A stretch of DNA of 64,000 nt. Origin: Pseudomonas sp. GM21. GTDB taxonomy: Bacteria > Pseudomonadota > Gammaproteobacteria > Pseudomonadales > Pseudomonadaceae. Within the stretch, counting starts at the first letter, position 1; each line of letters begins with the position of its first letter. Below, piece by piece: positions 47,645 through 56,491 of the stretch. The translations under genes were made by a program, and so were the position numbers. The DNA lies in contig NZ_AKJS01000067.1 of NCBI RefSeq assembly GCF_000282215.1, positions 16,747-80,746 on the forward strand, given 5' to 3'. Below the pieces are notes generated by a model. That model was not told where the DNA came from. It worked only from the letters and a program-made list of their open reading frames with translations, and did not search any database.

Positions 47645-48364
47645 TCAGTTGGGATCGCCGCCCAACACCACATTCAACGCACTACGCGCATCATCCAGCT
47701 GCACCAGTGTCGCGTGCCGTGCGCCGAGCGCGTCGCGGTTCTCGATGGCCGTGAGAATCGCCTTGTGCCGAGGCAGCGCCAGTTCATGCAGGTTAGGCCG
47801 CTGGTTGGAATGCTTCAACGCTTCGGCTATCGCCACCGACAGCATGTTGCACAGGTTGGCCAGCAAGTCGTTGTGGGTGGCATCGGCGATCCGGCTGTGG
47901 AAATCCAGATCCGGTTGCAGCAAGGCTTCCGGCGTCGGCGCAGCCTCCATGCGTTGGTAAGCTTCGCCAATGGACGCGATGTCCGCCTCCGTGGCGAACT
48001 GTGCGGCCAGTGCGGCGACGGCAGGCTCGATGATGCTGCGCACACTGGTCAACAGGTCGAAAAATTCATTCTGCGGGCTGCTTTGCATCAGCCAATGCAA
48101 AACGTCCGGGTCGAGCATGTGCCATTCCTTGCGTTGCTTGACCACTGTGCCAACACGCGGACGGCAATACACCAGCCCCTTGGCGACCAATACTCGGGTG
48201 GCTTCGCGCAGCACCGGGCGGCTGACCGCGTACTCCTCACACAACAGAGCCTCGGCGGGCAGTTTGTCACATGGCTTGAAACGCCCGGAAACGATCTGCA
48301 TGCCCAGTTCCTGGACAATGCGCGAGTGCATGCTTTTACGGTCGGACGGTTTGCGGTAATCCAT
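47645..48364 (-). CDS. FadR-type GntR family transcriptional regulator
   Basis: The 239-residue protein has an N-terminal winged helix (residues 10-75, with L-P-A-E-A-L-L-C-E-E-Y-A-V-S-R-P-V-L-R-E-A) and an all-helical FCD ligand domain with conserved D-x3-H and two later histidines (D-L-D-F-H-S, A-L-P-R-H-K). FCD domains bind carboxylates or sugar acids with a metal. It lies downstream of the pentonate dehydratase and probably controls the divergent promoter at 50285-50478, where two matching operators occur. Start 48364 is chosen over upstream in-frame codons because the domain begins there. Confidence 0.88.
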   Translation of the reverse strand: MDYRKPSDRKSMHSRIVQELGMQIVSGRFKPCDKLPAEALLCEEYAVSRPVLREATRVLVAKGLVYCRPRVGTVVKQRKEWHMLDPDVLHWLMQSSPQNEFFDLLTSVRSIIEPAVAALAAQFATEADIASIGEAYQRMEAAPTPEALLQPDLDFHSRIADATHNDLLANLCNMLSVAIAEALKHSNQRPNLHELALPRHKAILTAIENRDALGARHATLVQLDDARSALNVVLGGDPN

Positions 48365-48445
48365 GGGGAACGACGCGGTCCTGTGCGAGGGGGTGTTGCG
48401 CATGATAACAGGCGCAACGGAATCTTGAGGCAGATGCAAATCAAA

Positions 48446-48534
48446 TGTGGGAGCGAGCCTGCTCGCGAAGGCGGTGTACCAGTCAAGATGATATCGACTG
48501 ACACTCCGCCTTCGCGAGCAGGCTCGCTCCCACA
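48446..48534. repeat. REPIN, GTGGGAGCGAGC family, copy 2
   Basis: Inverted arms with the same sequence as the copy at 47518 flank a spacer with GATATCGACTGACAC. It lies between the regulator and the dehydratase genes. Confidence 0.92.
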
Positions 48535-48547
48535 GGGGGCTGCGGGG

Positions 48548-50284
48548 TTAGTGAGAGTGGCGCGGGACTTCTGCACCACGGCAGCCCACCAGGAAGTCGA
48601 AGTCGCAGCCCTGATCCGCTTGCAGTACATGGTCGATGTACAGCTGACGATAGCCGCCCAGAATCATTTGCTGTGGTGGCTGAAGATCCGCCATGCGTGC
48701 CGCCAGTTCAGCATCCGGAATGTCCAGGTGCAGGCGCCCATTGGCGCAGTCCAGCTCAATCCAGTCACCTTCTTTCACGGCGGCCAACGGTCCGCCCGCT
48801 GCCGCTTCCGGCGCGACGTGCAGAACCACGGTGCCATAAGCGGTGCCGCTCATGCGCGCGTCAGAGATGCGCACCATATCGGTCACGCCTTGCGCCAGCA
48901 GCTTGGCCGGCAAGCCCATGTTGCCGACTTCGGCCATGCCCGGATAACCCTTCGGTCCGCAGTTCTTCATCACCAGGATCGAGTTGGCGTCGACGTCCAG
49001 TTCTGGATCGTTGATCCGTGCCTTGTACATGTCGAAGTTCTCGAACACCACGGCCCGGCCGCGATGTTGCATCAGTTCAGCCGTGGCCGCGGAGGGTTTG
49101 AGCACCGCGCCGAGTGGCGCCAGATTGCCGCGCAATACGCAGATGCCGCCGTCGGCGCGAATCGGGTTGTCGAGGGTGCGGATCACTTCGTCCTGACCAT
49201 AAATCGGTGCGTCTTTGGTGTTCTCGCCGAGGGTCTTGCCGTTGACGGTCAAGGCGTTCGGGTTCGGGATCAGGTTGGCTTCACCCAGACGACGCAACAC
49301 CGCTGGCAAACCACCGGCGTAGTAGAACTCTTCCATCAGGAAACGCCCGGACGGTTGCAGGTCGACGATGGTCGGCATGCCGCGACCGATGCGGGTCCAG
49401 TCATCCAGTTCCAGGTCCACGCCAATACGGCCGGCGATGGCTTTCAAGTGGATCACGGCGTTGGTTGAACCGCCAATCGCGGCGTTAACGCGGATCGCGT
49501 TTTCGAAGGCTTCCTTGGTGAGGATTTTCGACAGTTTCAGATCTTCGCGAACCATCTCGACCGCACGCATGCCGGACATATGTGCCAACACATAACGCCG
49601 TGCATCCACCGCTGGAATTGCCGCGTTGTGGGGCAGGGAAGTGCCCAGTGCTTCGGCCATGCAGGCCATGGTCGATGCGGTGCCCATGGTGTTGCAGGTG
49701 CCGGCCGAGCGGGACATGCCGCCCTCGGCCGCGAGGAAGTCATCAATGGTGATGGTGCCAGCCTTGACCTGTTCGCTGAGCTGCCACACCACGGTGCCGG
49801 AACCGATGTCCTGGCCTTTGTGCTTGCCGTTGAGCATCGGTCCGCCGGTGACGACGATGGCCGGCACGTCGCAACTGGCCGCGCCCATCAGCAGTGCCGG
49901 GGTGGTTTTGTCGCAACCGGTCAGCAACACGACACCATCAATCGGGTTGCCGCGAATGGCTTCTTCGACGTCCATGCTCGTCAGGTTGCGGGTGAACATG
50001 GCGGTCGGGCGCAGGTTGGATTCGCCGTTGGAGAACACCGGGAATTCCACAGGAAACCCACCGGCCTCGATCACCCCACGCTTGACGTGCTCCGCGATCT
50101 GGCGGAAGTGTGCGTTGCACGGGGTCAGTTCCGACCAGGTGTTGCAGATGCCAATGATTGGCTTGCCCTGGAATTGGTGGTCGGCGATGCCCTGATTCTT
50201 CATCCAGCTGCGGTACATGAAGCCGTTCTTGTCGGCGGTGCCAAACCATTGGGCGGAGCGCAGGGTGGGTTTCTTATCAGACAT
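48548..50284 (-). CDS. IlvD/Edd family dehydratase, probable L-arabonate/D-xylonate dehydratase
   Basis: The 578-residue enzyme has the iron-sulfur cysteine motifs T-G-C-D-K-T-T-P and G-T-C-N-T-M-G-T-A-S-T and the length of sugar-acid dehydratases (about 575-595) rather than of IlvD (about 610). These enzymes convert a pentonate to a 2-keto-3-deoxy-pentonate. Neighbouring AraD1-type and ketoglutarate-semialdehyde dehydrogenase genes supply the next two steps. L-arabonate and D-xylonate cannot be told apart from sequence. Confidence 0.85.
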   Translation of the reverse strand: MSDKKPTLRSAQWFGTADKNGFMYRSWMKNQGIADHQFQGKPIIGICNTWSELTPCNAHFRQIAEHVKRGVIEAGGFPVEFPVFSNGESNLRPTAMFTRNLTSMDVEEAIRGNPIDGVVLLTGCDKTTPALLMGAASCDVPAIVVTGGPMLNGKHKGQDIGSGTVVWQLSEQVKAGTITIDDFLAAEGGMSRSAGTCNTMGTASTMACMAEALGTSLPHNAAIPAVDARRYVLAHMSGMRAVEMVREDLKLSKILTKEAFENAIRVNAAIGGSTNAVIHLKAIAGRIGVDLELDDWTRIGRGMPTIVDLQPSGRFLMEEFYYAGGLPAVLRRLGEANLIPNPNALTVNGKTLGENTKDAPIYGQDEVIRTLDNPIRADGGICVLRGNLAPLGAVLKPSAATAELMQHRGRAVVFENFDMYKARINDPELDVDANSILVMKNCGPKGYPGMAEVGNMGLPAKLLAQGVTDMVRISDARMSGTAYGTVVLHVAPEAAAGGPLAAVKEGDWIELDCANGRLHLDIPDAELAARMADLQPPQQMILGGYRQLYIDHVLQADQGCDFDFLVGCRGAEVPRHSH

Positions 50285-50298
50285 GATCGATTCTCTTA

Positions 50299-50309
50299 TT
50301 GTATGACTA
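50299..50309. promoter_or_regulatory. Candidate GntR-type operator 1
   Basis: TTGTATGACTA has the GT-N3-AC core of FadR-subfamily operators and lies just upstream of the dehydratase start. It resembles the second site at 50373-50385, and the centres are 75 bases apart, close to seven helical turns. Confidence 0.5.
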
Positions 50310-50372
50310 TTCTGTTAAATCTACGGCCTAACATAGGCGCTAATTCGCCGCTTTGGAAGTGTTGTTGGATAA

Positions 50373-50385
50373 ATAGTATTACTAT
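50373..50385. promoter_or_regulatory. Candidate GntR-type operator 2
   Basis: ATAGTATTACTAT is a perfect 13-base palindrome (6-bp arms, one central base) with a GT-N3-AC core, located between the dehydratase and the MFS gene. A further palindrome ACTATATAGT overlaps its right half. Confidence 0.6.
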
Positions 50386-50478
50386 ATAGTCGTTTTCAAC
50401 GGAGGGATGGCCCTGGCAGATTTTCTGCGAGAGGCGTCCCCCGAGGTTCTATAACAACAACAATCGGAGACCGAACTC

Positions 50479-51801
50479 ATGAGCCAGGAACTGCGGCTTA
50501 TTCGTCGCATCACACTCAAACTGATTCCCTTCCTGATCCTGCTGTACCTGATCGCCTATGTGGATCGCTCCGCCGTTGGCTTCGCCAAGCTGCACATGGG
50601 CGCCGACATCGGCCTCGGTGACGCCGCTTACGGACTCGGTGCCGGACTGTTCTTCATTGGTTATTTCCTGTTTGAAATCCCCAGCAACCTGATGCTCGAC
50701 CGTTTCGGCGCGCGACGCTGGTTTGCGCGGATCATGGTCACCTGGGGCGCCATCACCATTGGCATGGCCTTCGTTCAGGGGCCGCAAAGCTTCTACGTGA
50801 TGCGCTTTCTGCTCGGTGCGGCGGAAGCCGGTTTCTTCCCGGGCGTTCTGTACTACATCACTCAGTGGTTTCCGATTCGCCATCGCGGCAAGATCCTCGG
50901 TCTGTTCATTCTTTCCCAACCCATCGCGATGATGATCACCGGCCCGGTGTCCGGTGGCTTGCTCGGCATGGACGGCACCCTCGGTCTGCACGGTTGGCAG
51001 TGGCTGTTCATCGTCATCGGTATGCCAGCGATCCTGCTGACCTGGCCGGTGCTGCGTTACCTGCCTGACGGCCCGCAACAAGTGAAGTGGATGGACCAGG
51101 CCGAAAAGGACTGGCTGTCCGGCGAGCTGAAAAAGGACCTTCAGGAATACGGCCAGACCCGTCACGGCAATCCGTTGCACGCGCTCAAAGACAAGCGTGT
51201 GTTGCTGCTGGCGCTGTTTTACCTGCCGGTGACGTTGAGCATCTATGGCTTGGGTCTGTGGTTACCGACGCTGATCAAACAGTTTGGCGGCACCGATCTG
51301 GTCACCGGGTTCGTTTCAGCGGTGCCGTACATTTTCGGGATCATCGGCTTGCTGATCATTCCACGCAGTTCCGACCGCTTGAATGACCGCTACGGCCACC
51401 TCGCCGTGCTGTATGTGCTGGGTGCCATTGGCCTGTTCCTCAGTGCCTGGCTGACGGTGCCGGTGTTGCAACTGGCAGCTCTCTGCCTGGTGGCGTTTGC
51501 ACTGTTTTCCTGCACCGCAGTGTTCTGGACCTTGCCGGGTCGATTCTTCGCCGGGGCCAGTGCGGCGGCCGGCATCGCCTTGATCAACTCGGTGGGCAAC
51601 CTCGGCGGTTACATCGGTCCGTTCGTGATCGGTGCTCTGAAGGAGTACACCGGCAACCTCGCGTCGGGGCTGTATTTCCTGTCGGGCGTGATGGTGTTCG
51701 GGCTGGTGCTGACGGGCGTGGTTTATCGGTTGCTGGAGCGCAAGCATGTGCTGCCGGCGGATCAGTTTGCGGCCAGTGCGCGTGGTGCGACCCGTACCTA
51801 G
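50479..51801 (+). CDS. MFS transporter, anion:cation symporter family (sugar acid uptake)
   Basis: The 440-residue protein has twelve predicted helices and features of the ACS family: an N-terminal Y-V-D-R-S-A-V-G-F-A, the F-E-I-P-S-N-L-M-L-D-R-F-G-A-R-R loop, and G-A-A-E-A-G-F-F-P-G. ACS members import sugar acids such as galactarate, glucarate or galactonate with protons. Its place in the pentonate locus suggests uptake of the pentonate. It is divergent from the dehydratase. Confidence 0.9.
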   Translation: MSQELRLIRRITLKLIPFLILLYLIAYVDRSAVGFAKLHMGADIGLGDAAYGLGAGLFFIGYFLFEIPSNLMLDRFGARRWFARIMVTWGAITIGMAFVQGPQSFYVMRFLLGAAEAGFFPGVLYYITQWFPIRHRGKILGLFILSQPIAMMITGPVSGGLLGMDGTLGLHGWQWLFIVIGMPAILLTWPVLRYLPDGPQQVKWMDQAEKDWLSGELKKDLQEYGQTRHGNPLHALKDKRVLLLALFYLPVTLSIYGLGLWLPTLIKQFGGTDLVTGFVSAVPYIFGIIGLLIIPRSSDRLNDRYGHLAVLYVLGAIGLFLSAWLTVPVLQLAALCLVAFALFSCTAVFWTLPGRFFAGASAAAGIALINSVGNLGGYIGPFVIGALKEYTGNLASGLYFLSGVMVFGLVLTGVVYRLLERKHVLPADQFAASARGATRT

Positions 51802-51818
51802 GGCCAACCCCAATCAAC

Positions 51819-51909
51819 TGTGGGAGCGAGCCTGCTCGCGATGAGGCCGTCACATTCAAAAGTGATGGCGACTGATACACCGCAATCGCGAGCAGGCTCG
51901 CTCCCACAG
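51819..51909. repeat. REPIN, GTGGGAGCGAGC family, copy 3, inside the pentonate operon
   Basis: Inverted arms flank a spacer with GTGATGGCGACTGATACACC. It sits in the 143-base gap between the MFS gene and the AraD1-type gene that otherwise look co-transcribed. Confidence 0.92.
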
Positions 51910-51944
51910 GGGCCGGGAGTGTTTTGAATAAACAGGAGAAAATC

Positions 51945-52937
51945 ATGCGTTTGGTTCAATTCGAATTGAGTAACGGCGAGCGCCGCGTCGGCGTTGTCGA
52001 GGATGGTCTGGTGCATGAAGTGCGGGATGCGCATACCGTTCGTGACCTGGCACTGGCGGCAATCGAAGCAGGCACGAATCTGCAACAGCAGGTGAATGCC
52101 CTGGGCCTGGATATCAGCCATGACTATGCCGACCTGCTGGCCACGTTACGCATCCTGCCGCCGCTGGATCACCCGGACCCGGCGCACATGCTAGTCAGCG
52201 GCACGGGCCTGACCCATTTGGGCAGCGCCTCGGCCCGGGACAAGATGCATCAACACGCCGGTGACGAAGCGGCCATGACCGACACCATGCGCATATTCAA
52301 ATGGGGAGTGGAGGGCGGCAAACCGCAAGCAGGGCAGGCCGGCGTACAACCGGAGTGGTTCTACAAGGGCGACGGCAGCATCGTCGTTCGCCCGGGCAAG
52401 CCGTTCCCGCTACCACCATTCGCTGAAGACGCCGGCGAAGAGCCTGAGCTCAGCGGCCTCTACGTCATAGGTCACGATGGCAAGCCATATCGCCTCGGTT
52501 ATGCGGTCGGCAACGAGTTTTCCGACCACGTCATGGAGCGTAAAAACTACCTGTACCTGGCGCATTCCAAACTGCGCAGTTGCAGCTATGGCCCGGAACT
52601 TCGGGTGGGCGAACTGCCGCAACACCTGGCTGGCACCAGCCGTATCCTGCGCGACGGTGAAGTGCTGTGGCAGAACGAGTTTCTCAGCGGCGAGGCCAAC
52701 ATGTGCCACAGCCTGGAAAACCTTGAGTATCACCATTTCAAGTACAGTCAGTTCTTGCGCCCGGGGGATGTGCACATTCATTTCTTTGGCACCGCGACTT
52801 TGTCGTTCGCTGATGGCATCCGCACCCGGGCGGGTGACGTTTTCGAGATCAGCCAGGCCGAGTTCGGCGCACCGTTGATCAACGGCATTGCACCCGCTGA
52901 AGCGGCGTTCCTGCCCGGCACCGTCGGCACCCTTTAA
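51945..52937 (+). CDS. AraD1-type fumarylacetoacetate hydrolase family protein, probable 2-keto-3-deoxy-pentonate dehydratase
   Basis: The 330-residue protein belongs to the FAH superfamily and has the size and neighbours of AraD1 proteins, which dehydrate 2-keto-3-deoxy-pentonate to 2-oxoglutarate semialdehyde. It begins M-R-L-V-Q-F-E at ATG 51945 behind CAGGAG, and contains acidic metal-ligand candidates (D-E-x-E-L-S-G-L-Y, N-E-F-S-D-H). The next gene starts 10 bases after its stop. Confidence 0.85.
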   Translation: MRLVQFELSNGERRVGVVEDGLVHEVRDAHTVRDLALAAIEAGTNLQQQVNALGLDISHDYADLLATLRILPPLDHPDPAHMLVSGTGLTHLGSASARDKMHQHAGDEAAMTDTMRIFKWGVEGGKPQAGQAGVQPEWFYKGDGSIVVRPGKPFPLPPFAEDAGEEPELSGLYVIGHDGKPYRLGYAVGNEFSDHVMERKNYLYLAHSKLRSCSYGPELRVGELPQHLAGTSRILRDGEVLWQNEFLSGEANMCHSLENLEYHHFKYSQFLRPGDVHIHFFGTATLSFADGIRTRAGDVFEISQAEFGAPLINGIAPAEAAFLPGTVGTL

Positions 52938-52947
52938 GGAGACAGGC

Positions 52948-54528
52948 ATGACTCAGGTTCTTGGACATAACTACATTGGCGGCCAGCGCAGTGCGAGCGG
53001 CACGCTCAAATTGCAAAGTGTCGACGCCAGCACCGGCGAAGCGTTGCCGCACGACTTCTTCCAGGCAACCCCGGAAGAAGTCGACGCCGCCGCCAAGGCC
53101 GCCGCGGCGGCTTACCCGGCCTATCGCAGTTTGAGTGCGGAACGCCGTGCACAATTTCTCGATACGATAGCCGATGAGCTGGACGCGTTGGGTGACGAGT
53201 TTGTCGCAGTGGTCTGCCGCGAAACCGCGCTGCCCGCTGGGCGCATTCAAGGCGAACGCGGTCGCACCAGCGGGCAGATGCGCTTGTTCGCCAAAGTGCT
53301 GCGTCGTGGCGACTTCTACGGTGCCCGCATTGATCGGGCGCTACCGGAACGCACGCCGCTGCCGCGTCCAGACTTGCGCCAATACCGCATTGGCCTCGGC
53401 CCGGTGGCGGTGTTTGGCGCCAGCAACTTTCCCTTGGCGTTCTCAACGGCCGGTGGCGATACCGCCTCGGCCCTGGCGGCCGGTTGCCCGGTGGTGTTCA
53501 AGGCACACGGCGGTCACATGGCCACGGCCGAATGGGTGGCTGACGCGATCCTGCGAGCGGCGGAAAAAACCGGCATGCCGGCCGGTGTGTTCAACATGAT
53601 TTACGGTGGCGGAGTCGGCGAGGCGCTGGTCAAGCACCCGGCGATTCTGGCTGTTGGTTTTACCGGTTCGCTGAAGGGCGGTCGTGCCTTGTGCGACATG
53701 GCTGCAGCACGTGCACAGCCGATCCCGGTGTTCGCCGAAATGTCGAGCATCAACCCGGTGATCGTGTTGCCACAGGCGTTGCAGAGCCGAGCTGAAACGG
53801 TCGCCCGCGACCTGACCGCCTCGGTGGTCCAGGGCTGTGGTCAGTTCTGCACCAATCCCGGGCTGGTGATCGGGATTCGTTCAGCGCAGTTCAGCGCGTT
53901 TGTGCAGCAGGTTGCCGGGTTGATCAACGATCAGCCGGCGCAAACCATGCTCAATGCGGGGACCTTGAACAGCTATGGCAAAGGCCTGGACAAACTCCTG
54001 GCTCATGCCGGCATCACGCACCTGGCCGGTAACGCGCAACAGGGCAATCAGGCCCAACCGCAGTTGTTCAAGGCTGATGTCAGCCTGTTGCTCAACGGTG
54101 ATGAGGTCTTGCAGGAAGAGGTGTTCGGCCCGACGACGGTGGTGGTAGACGTGGCTGATCAGGCGCAACTCACTGCCGCGCTGAACGGGCTGCATGGGCA
54201 GTTGACGGCGACGATCATTGGCGATCCGGCGGACTTTGAACAGTTTGGCGAATTGACGGCTTTGCTGGAGCAAAAGGTCGGGCGGATTCTGCTCAATGGT
54301 TATCCGACCGGCGTGGAAGTCTGCGATTCGATGGTCCATGGTGGGCCGTACCCGGCGACCTCTGATGCGCGCGGTACGTCCGTGGGCACCTTGGCGATTG
54401 ACCGTTTCCTGCGCCCGGTGTGCTTCCAGAACTACCCGGACAATCTGCTGCCGGACGCGTTGAAGAATAGTAATCCGCTGCGCATACAACGCTTGGTGGA
54501 TGGACAGCCGTCGCGTGAAGCCCTGTAA
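52948..54528 (+). CDS. NADP-dependent aldehyde dehydrogenase, probable 2-oxoglutarate semialdehyde dehydrogenase
   Basis: The 526-residue enzyme has catalytic cysteine in C-G-Q-F-C-T-N-P-G, the general-base glutamate in F-A-E-M-S-S and the cofactor loop F-T-G-S-L-K-G-G. The type with G-Q-F-C-T-N-P and about 525 residues includes the dehydrogenases that oxidise 2-oxoglutarate semialdehyde to 2-oxoglutarate. Together with the AraD1-type gene it completes a Weimberg-like route into the TCA cycle. A repeat element follows the stop codon. Confidence 0.9.
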   Translation: MTQVLGHNYIGGQRSASGTLKLQSVDASTGEALPHDFFQATPEEVDAAAKAAAAAYPAYRSLSAERRAQFLDTIADELDALGDEFVAVVCRETALPAGRIQGERGRTSGQMRLFAKVLRRGDFYGARIDRALPERTPLPRPDLRQYRIGLGPVAVFGASNFPLAFSTAGGDTASALAAGCPVVFKAHGGHMATAEWVADAILRAAEKTGMPAGVFNMIYGGGVGEALVKHPAILAVGFTGSLKGGRALCDMAAARAQPIPVFAEMSSINPVIVLPQALQSRAETVARDLTASVVQGCGQFCTNPGLVIGIRSAQFSAFVQQVAGLINDQPAQTMLNAGTLNSYGKGLDKLLAHAGITHLAGNAQQGNQAQPQLFKADVSLLLNGDEVLQEEVFGPTTVVVDVADQAQLTAALNGLHGQLTATIIGDPADFEQFGELTALLEQKVGRILLNGYPTGVEVCDSMVHGGPYPATSDARGTSVGTLAIDRFLRPVCFQNYPDNLLPDALKNSNPLRIQRLVDGQPSREAL

Positions 54529-54530
54529 CT

Positions 54531-54636
54531 GATCGTTCCCCACGCTTCGCGTGGGAATGCCTTAATGGACGCTCTGCGTCTGCTTGGGATGCGGAGCGTC
54601 CCGTACTGCATTCCCACGCGGAGCGTGGGAACGATC
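54531..54636. repeat. Palindromic repeat element with GATCGTTCC ends
   Basis: The 106-base element begins GATCGTTCCCCACGCTTCGC and ends with the near-complement GCGTGGGAACGATC, with a second inner inverted pair (GGACGCTCTGCGTC / GATGCGGAGCGTCC). It is a structure of nested hairpins distinct from the two REP families. It directly follows the dehydrogenase stop and may double as its 3' end. Confidence 0.85.
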
Positions 54637-54678
54637 ATGAGTTATCATTGCATCTTTCCCATTCAAAGATTGACTGCC

Positions 54679-54975
54679 ATGACTACCGAAGCCGATACCC
54701 TGCTCAACACCCTCGAACACTGCGACATGGTGGAAATCGACGGGTTGCACGCATTCGAATTCTCCCTCGATGAAGTCGATAACCTGCACATCGAGTGCAT
54801 GGATGGGCGAGCGGCCAAGCACTGGGAGTTCACCCCGGCGCAGGTTCAGGCCGCCACCTTCGACCCGACCCTGCAAAGCTGGTTGATCATCGGCGATTCC
54901 GGCGAGCACCGGTTGGTGTGCCTGACCGCTATCGGTGGTCATGACGACGAGGACGATGCGCCTGAGAATGCGTAA
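54679..54975 (+). CDS. Small acidic hypothetical protein (DUF5629-like)
   Basis: A 98-residue acidic protein with a cluster of aspartates and glutamates at the C-terminus (G-H-D-D-E-D-D-A-P-E). No signal peptide or membrane segment is visible. It overlaps the lactonase start by 20 bases, so the two may be coupled. I recall similar short proteins in pseudomonads as DUF5629 but cannot verify that here. Function unknown. Confidence 0.7.
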   Translation: MTTEADTLLNTLEHCDMVEIDGLHAFEFSLDEVDNLHIECMDGRAAKHWEFTPAQVQAATFDPTLQSWLIIGDSGEHRLVCLTAIGGHDDEDDAPENA

Positions 54976-56137
54976 CTTCTGGCCGCTGTTGATCGCCGTC
55001 AGCGTCGGCGCGATGGGCGTTCAGGCTGTCTCGGCCGATGAGTACCAATTGCTGGTGGGTTCCTACACGGCGGGTCAGAGTCAGGGGATTTATCGCCTGA
55101 ACTTCGACAGTTCCACCGGGCAGATCGACGCCAAACCACTGCAAGTGGTCCCAAGCGAAAACCCGTCCTGGCTGACCCTGTCCAAGGATCAGCGTTACCT
55201 GTTCGTGGTCAATGAAAACGGCCCGGGTCAGAAAGATCCGGTCGGGCGTGTCAGCAGTTATGCGATTGATTCCAGGACCCATGAGCTGAACCTGATCAAT
55301 CAGGTCCAGAGCCTGGGCAACGAGCCAACGCATTCCAGCCTCAGCGGCGATGGCAGTCATCTGTTCGTCAGCAACTATTCGGTGGCTGAAGATCCGGGTG
55401 GCACTCTCGCGGTGTTGCCGGTGGGTTCTGATGGCAAACTTGAAAACGTGGTGCAGATCAGCAGTCATCCGGCGAGTCGGGTCAACCCCGAGCGGCAAAT
55501 GTCGGCGCACGTGCATTCGACGGTGTCCTCGCCGGACGGCCGCTACGTGTTCTCCAATGATTTGGGGGCAGATAAGGTCTTTGTCTACCGATTCGACCCC
55601 AAGGCCAATCCGGACCTGCCGTTGACGCCCGCCACACCGGCGTCCGTGCAGTTGCCGCCAGGCAGCGGGCCGCGTCATTTGCTGTTCAGCGCCGACGGCA
55701 AACATGCCTGGCTGACCATGGAAATGAGTGCGCAGGTGGCGGTGTTCGATTACCAGGATGGCAAGCTTGAGCAAACGCAACTGGTCGACCTTGCGGCGGG
55801 CCAGCCCACGTCCGATAAAGCGGCGTCAGCACTGCATGCTTCGGCGGATGGCAAATTCCTCTATGTCAGCAACCGTGGCACCGCCAATCAATTGCTGGTG
55901 TTTACCATCGATCCTGCGACCGGTCACCTCAAGGAACTGCAGCGACGTTCAGTGGAAGGGGATCATCCGCGCGAGTTCAGCCTCGACCCCAGTGGCAAGT
56001 TCGTGCTGATCGCCAACCAGAAGAGCAACCAGGTTGTTGTCGTCGAACGTGACGCCAAGACCGGTCTGCTGGGGAACACCGTGCAGAAATTGCCGATGGA
56101 CGCGCCGAGCGACGTCAGGTTTCTGCTGCGTCAATAG
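54956..56137 (+). CDS. Exported lactonase family (seven-bladed beta-propeller) protein
   Basis: The 393-residue protein belongs to the YbhE/Pgl lactonase family (G-S-Y-T near residue 37, V-N-E-N and the G-x-G-P-R-H-L-L-F motif). Unlike cytoplasmic YbhE it begins with a signal peptide (hydrophobic residues 9-25, cleavage near V-S-A-D), so it should work in the periplasm. Start 54956 is preferred; 54968 is possible. Proximity to pentonate catabolism suggests it could open a sugar-acid lactone made in the periplasm (inference). Confidence 0.85.
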   Translation: MRLRMRNFWPLLIAVSVGAMGVQAVSADEYQLLVGSYTAGQSQGIYRLNFDSSTGQIDAKPLQVVPSENPSWLTLSKDQRYLFVVNENGPGQKDPVGRVSSYAIDSRTHELNLINQVQSLGNEPTHSSLSGDGSHLFVSNYSVAEDPGGTLAVLPVGSDGKLENVVQISSHPASRVNPERQMSAHVHSTVSSPDGRYVFSNDLGADKVFVYRFDPKANPDLPLTPATPASVQLPPGSGPRHLLFSADGKHAWLTMEMSAQVAVFDYQDGKLEQTQLVDLAAGQPTSDKAASALHASADGKFLYVSNRGTANQLLVFTIDPATGHLKELQRRSVEGDHPREFSLDPSGKFVLIANQKSNQVVVVERDAKTGLLGNTVQKLPMDAPSDVRFLLRQ

Positions 56138-56140
56138 GCC

Positions 56141-56165
56141 GCAGGCCCCGGTTGATGGGGCCTGC
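56141..56165. terminator. Hairpin after the lactonase gene, probable weak terminator
   Basis: GCAGGCCCC and GGGGCCTGC form a perfect 9-bp stem with a seven-base loop, three bases after the stop codon. Only a poor T-rich tract (CCTTGTATT) follows. Confidence 0.55.
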
Positions 56166-56293
56166 ATCCTTGTATTAATGACGCTGATATTTGCTAATGC
56201 TACAAAGCATTTCAAGGCGCGGACCTTCGAAGGTTAAGTTTGCTTCACGGCCCCACCGGGCAAGCAAGCCAACTGAATGCGAGGAATACCGCC

Positions 56294-56473
56294 ATGAACT
56301 TCAACCTCTTCTCTGTCATCGCCGCTTCTGCCATCTCCGCCTCCGTTGCTCTGCCAGCCAGTGCCAACGTCGAAATCAGCGACAAAAAATCCCACGCTCA
56401 GAGCTACACCCAGAAATACCTGCAACAGAGCGCCAAGTTCTATGCCGCCCTGGATCACAAAACCCAAGCCTGA
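56294..56473 (+). CDS. Small secreted hypothetical protein
   Basis: The 59-residue ORF starts with a signal peptide (M-N-F-N-L-F-S-V-I-A-A-S, cleavage near P-A-S-A-N) leaving about 35 mature residues rich in polar and charged residues. A GAGGAATACC ribosome site precedes the ATG. The mature region starts V-E-I-S-D-K-K-S. No known family is recognised. Confidence 0.6.
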   Translation: MNFNLFSVIAASAISASVALPASANVEISDKKSHAQSYTQKYLQQSAKFYAALDHKTQA

Positions 56474-56491
56474 AATTCAAAGCCTGCACCT

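Noticed and set aside
47522..49468. 648-codon open frame on the plus strand
   Set aside because: It runs through two REPINs and antisense to the GntR regulator and the dehydratase, and the product has no domain features.
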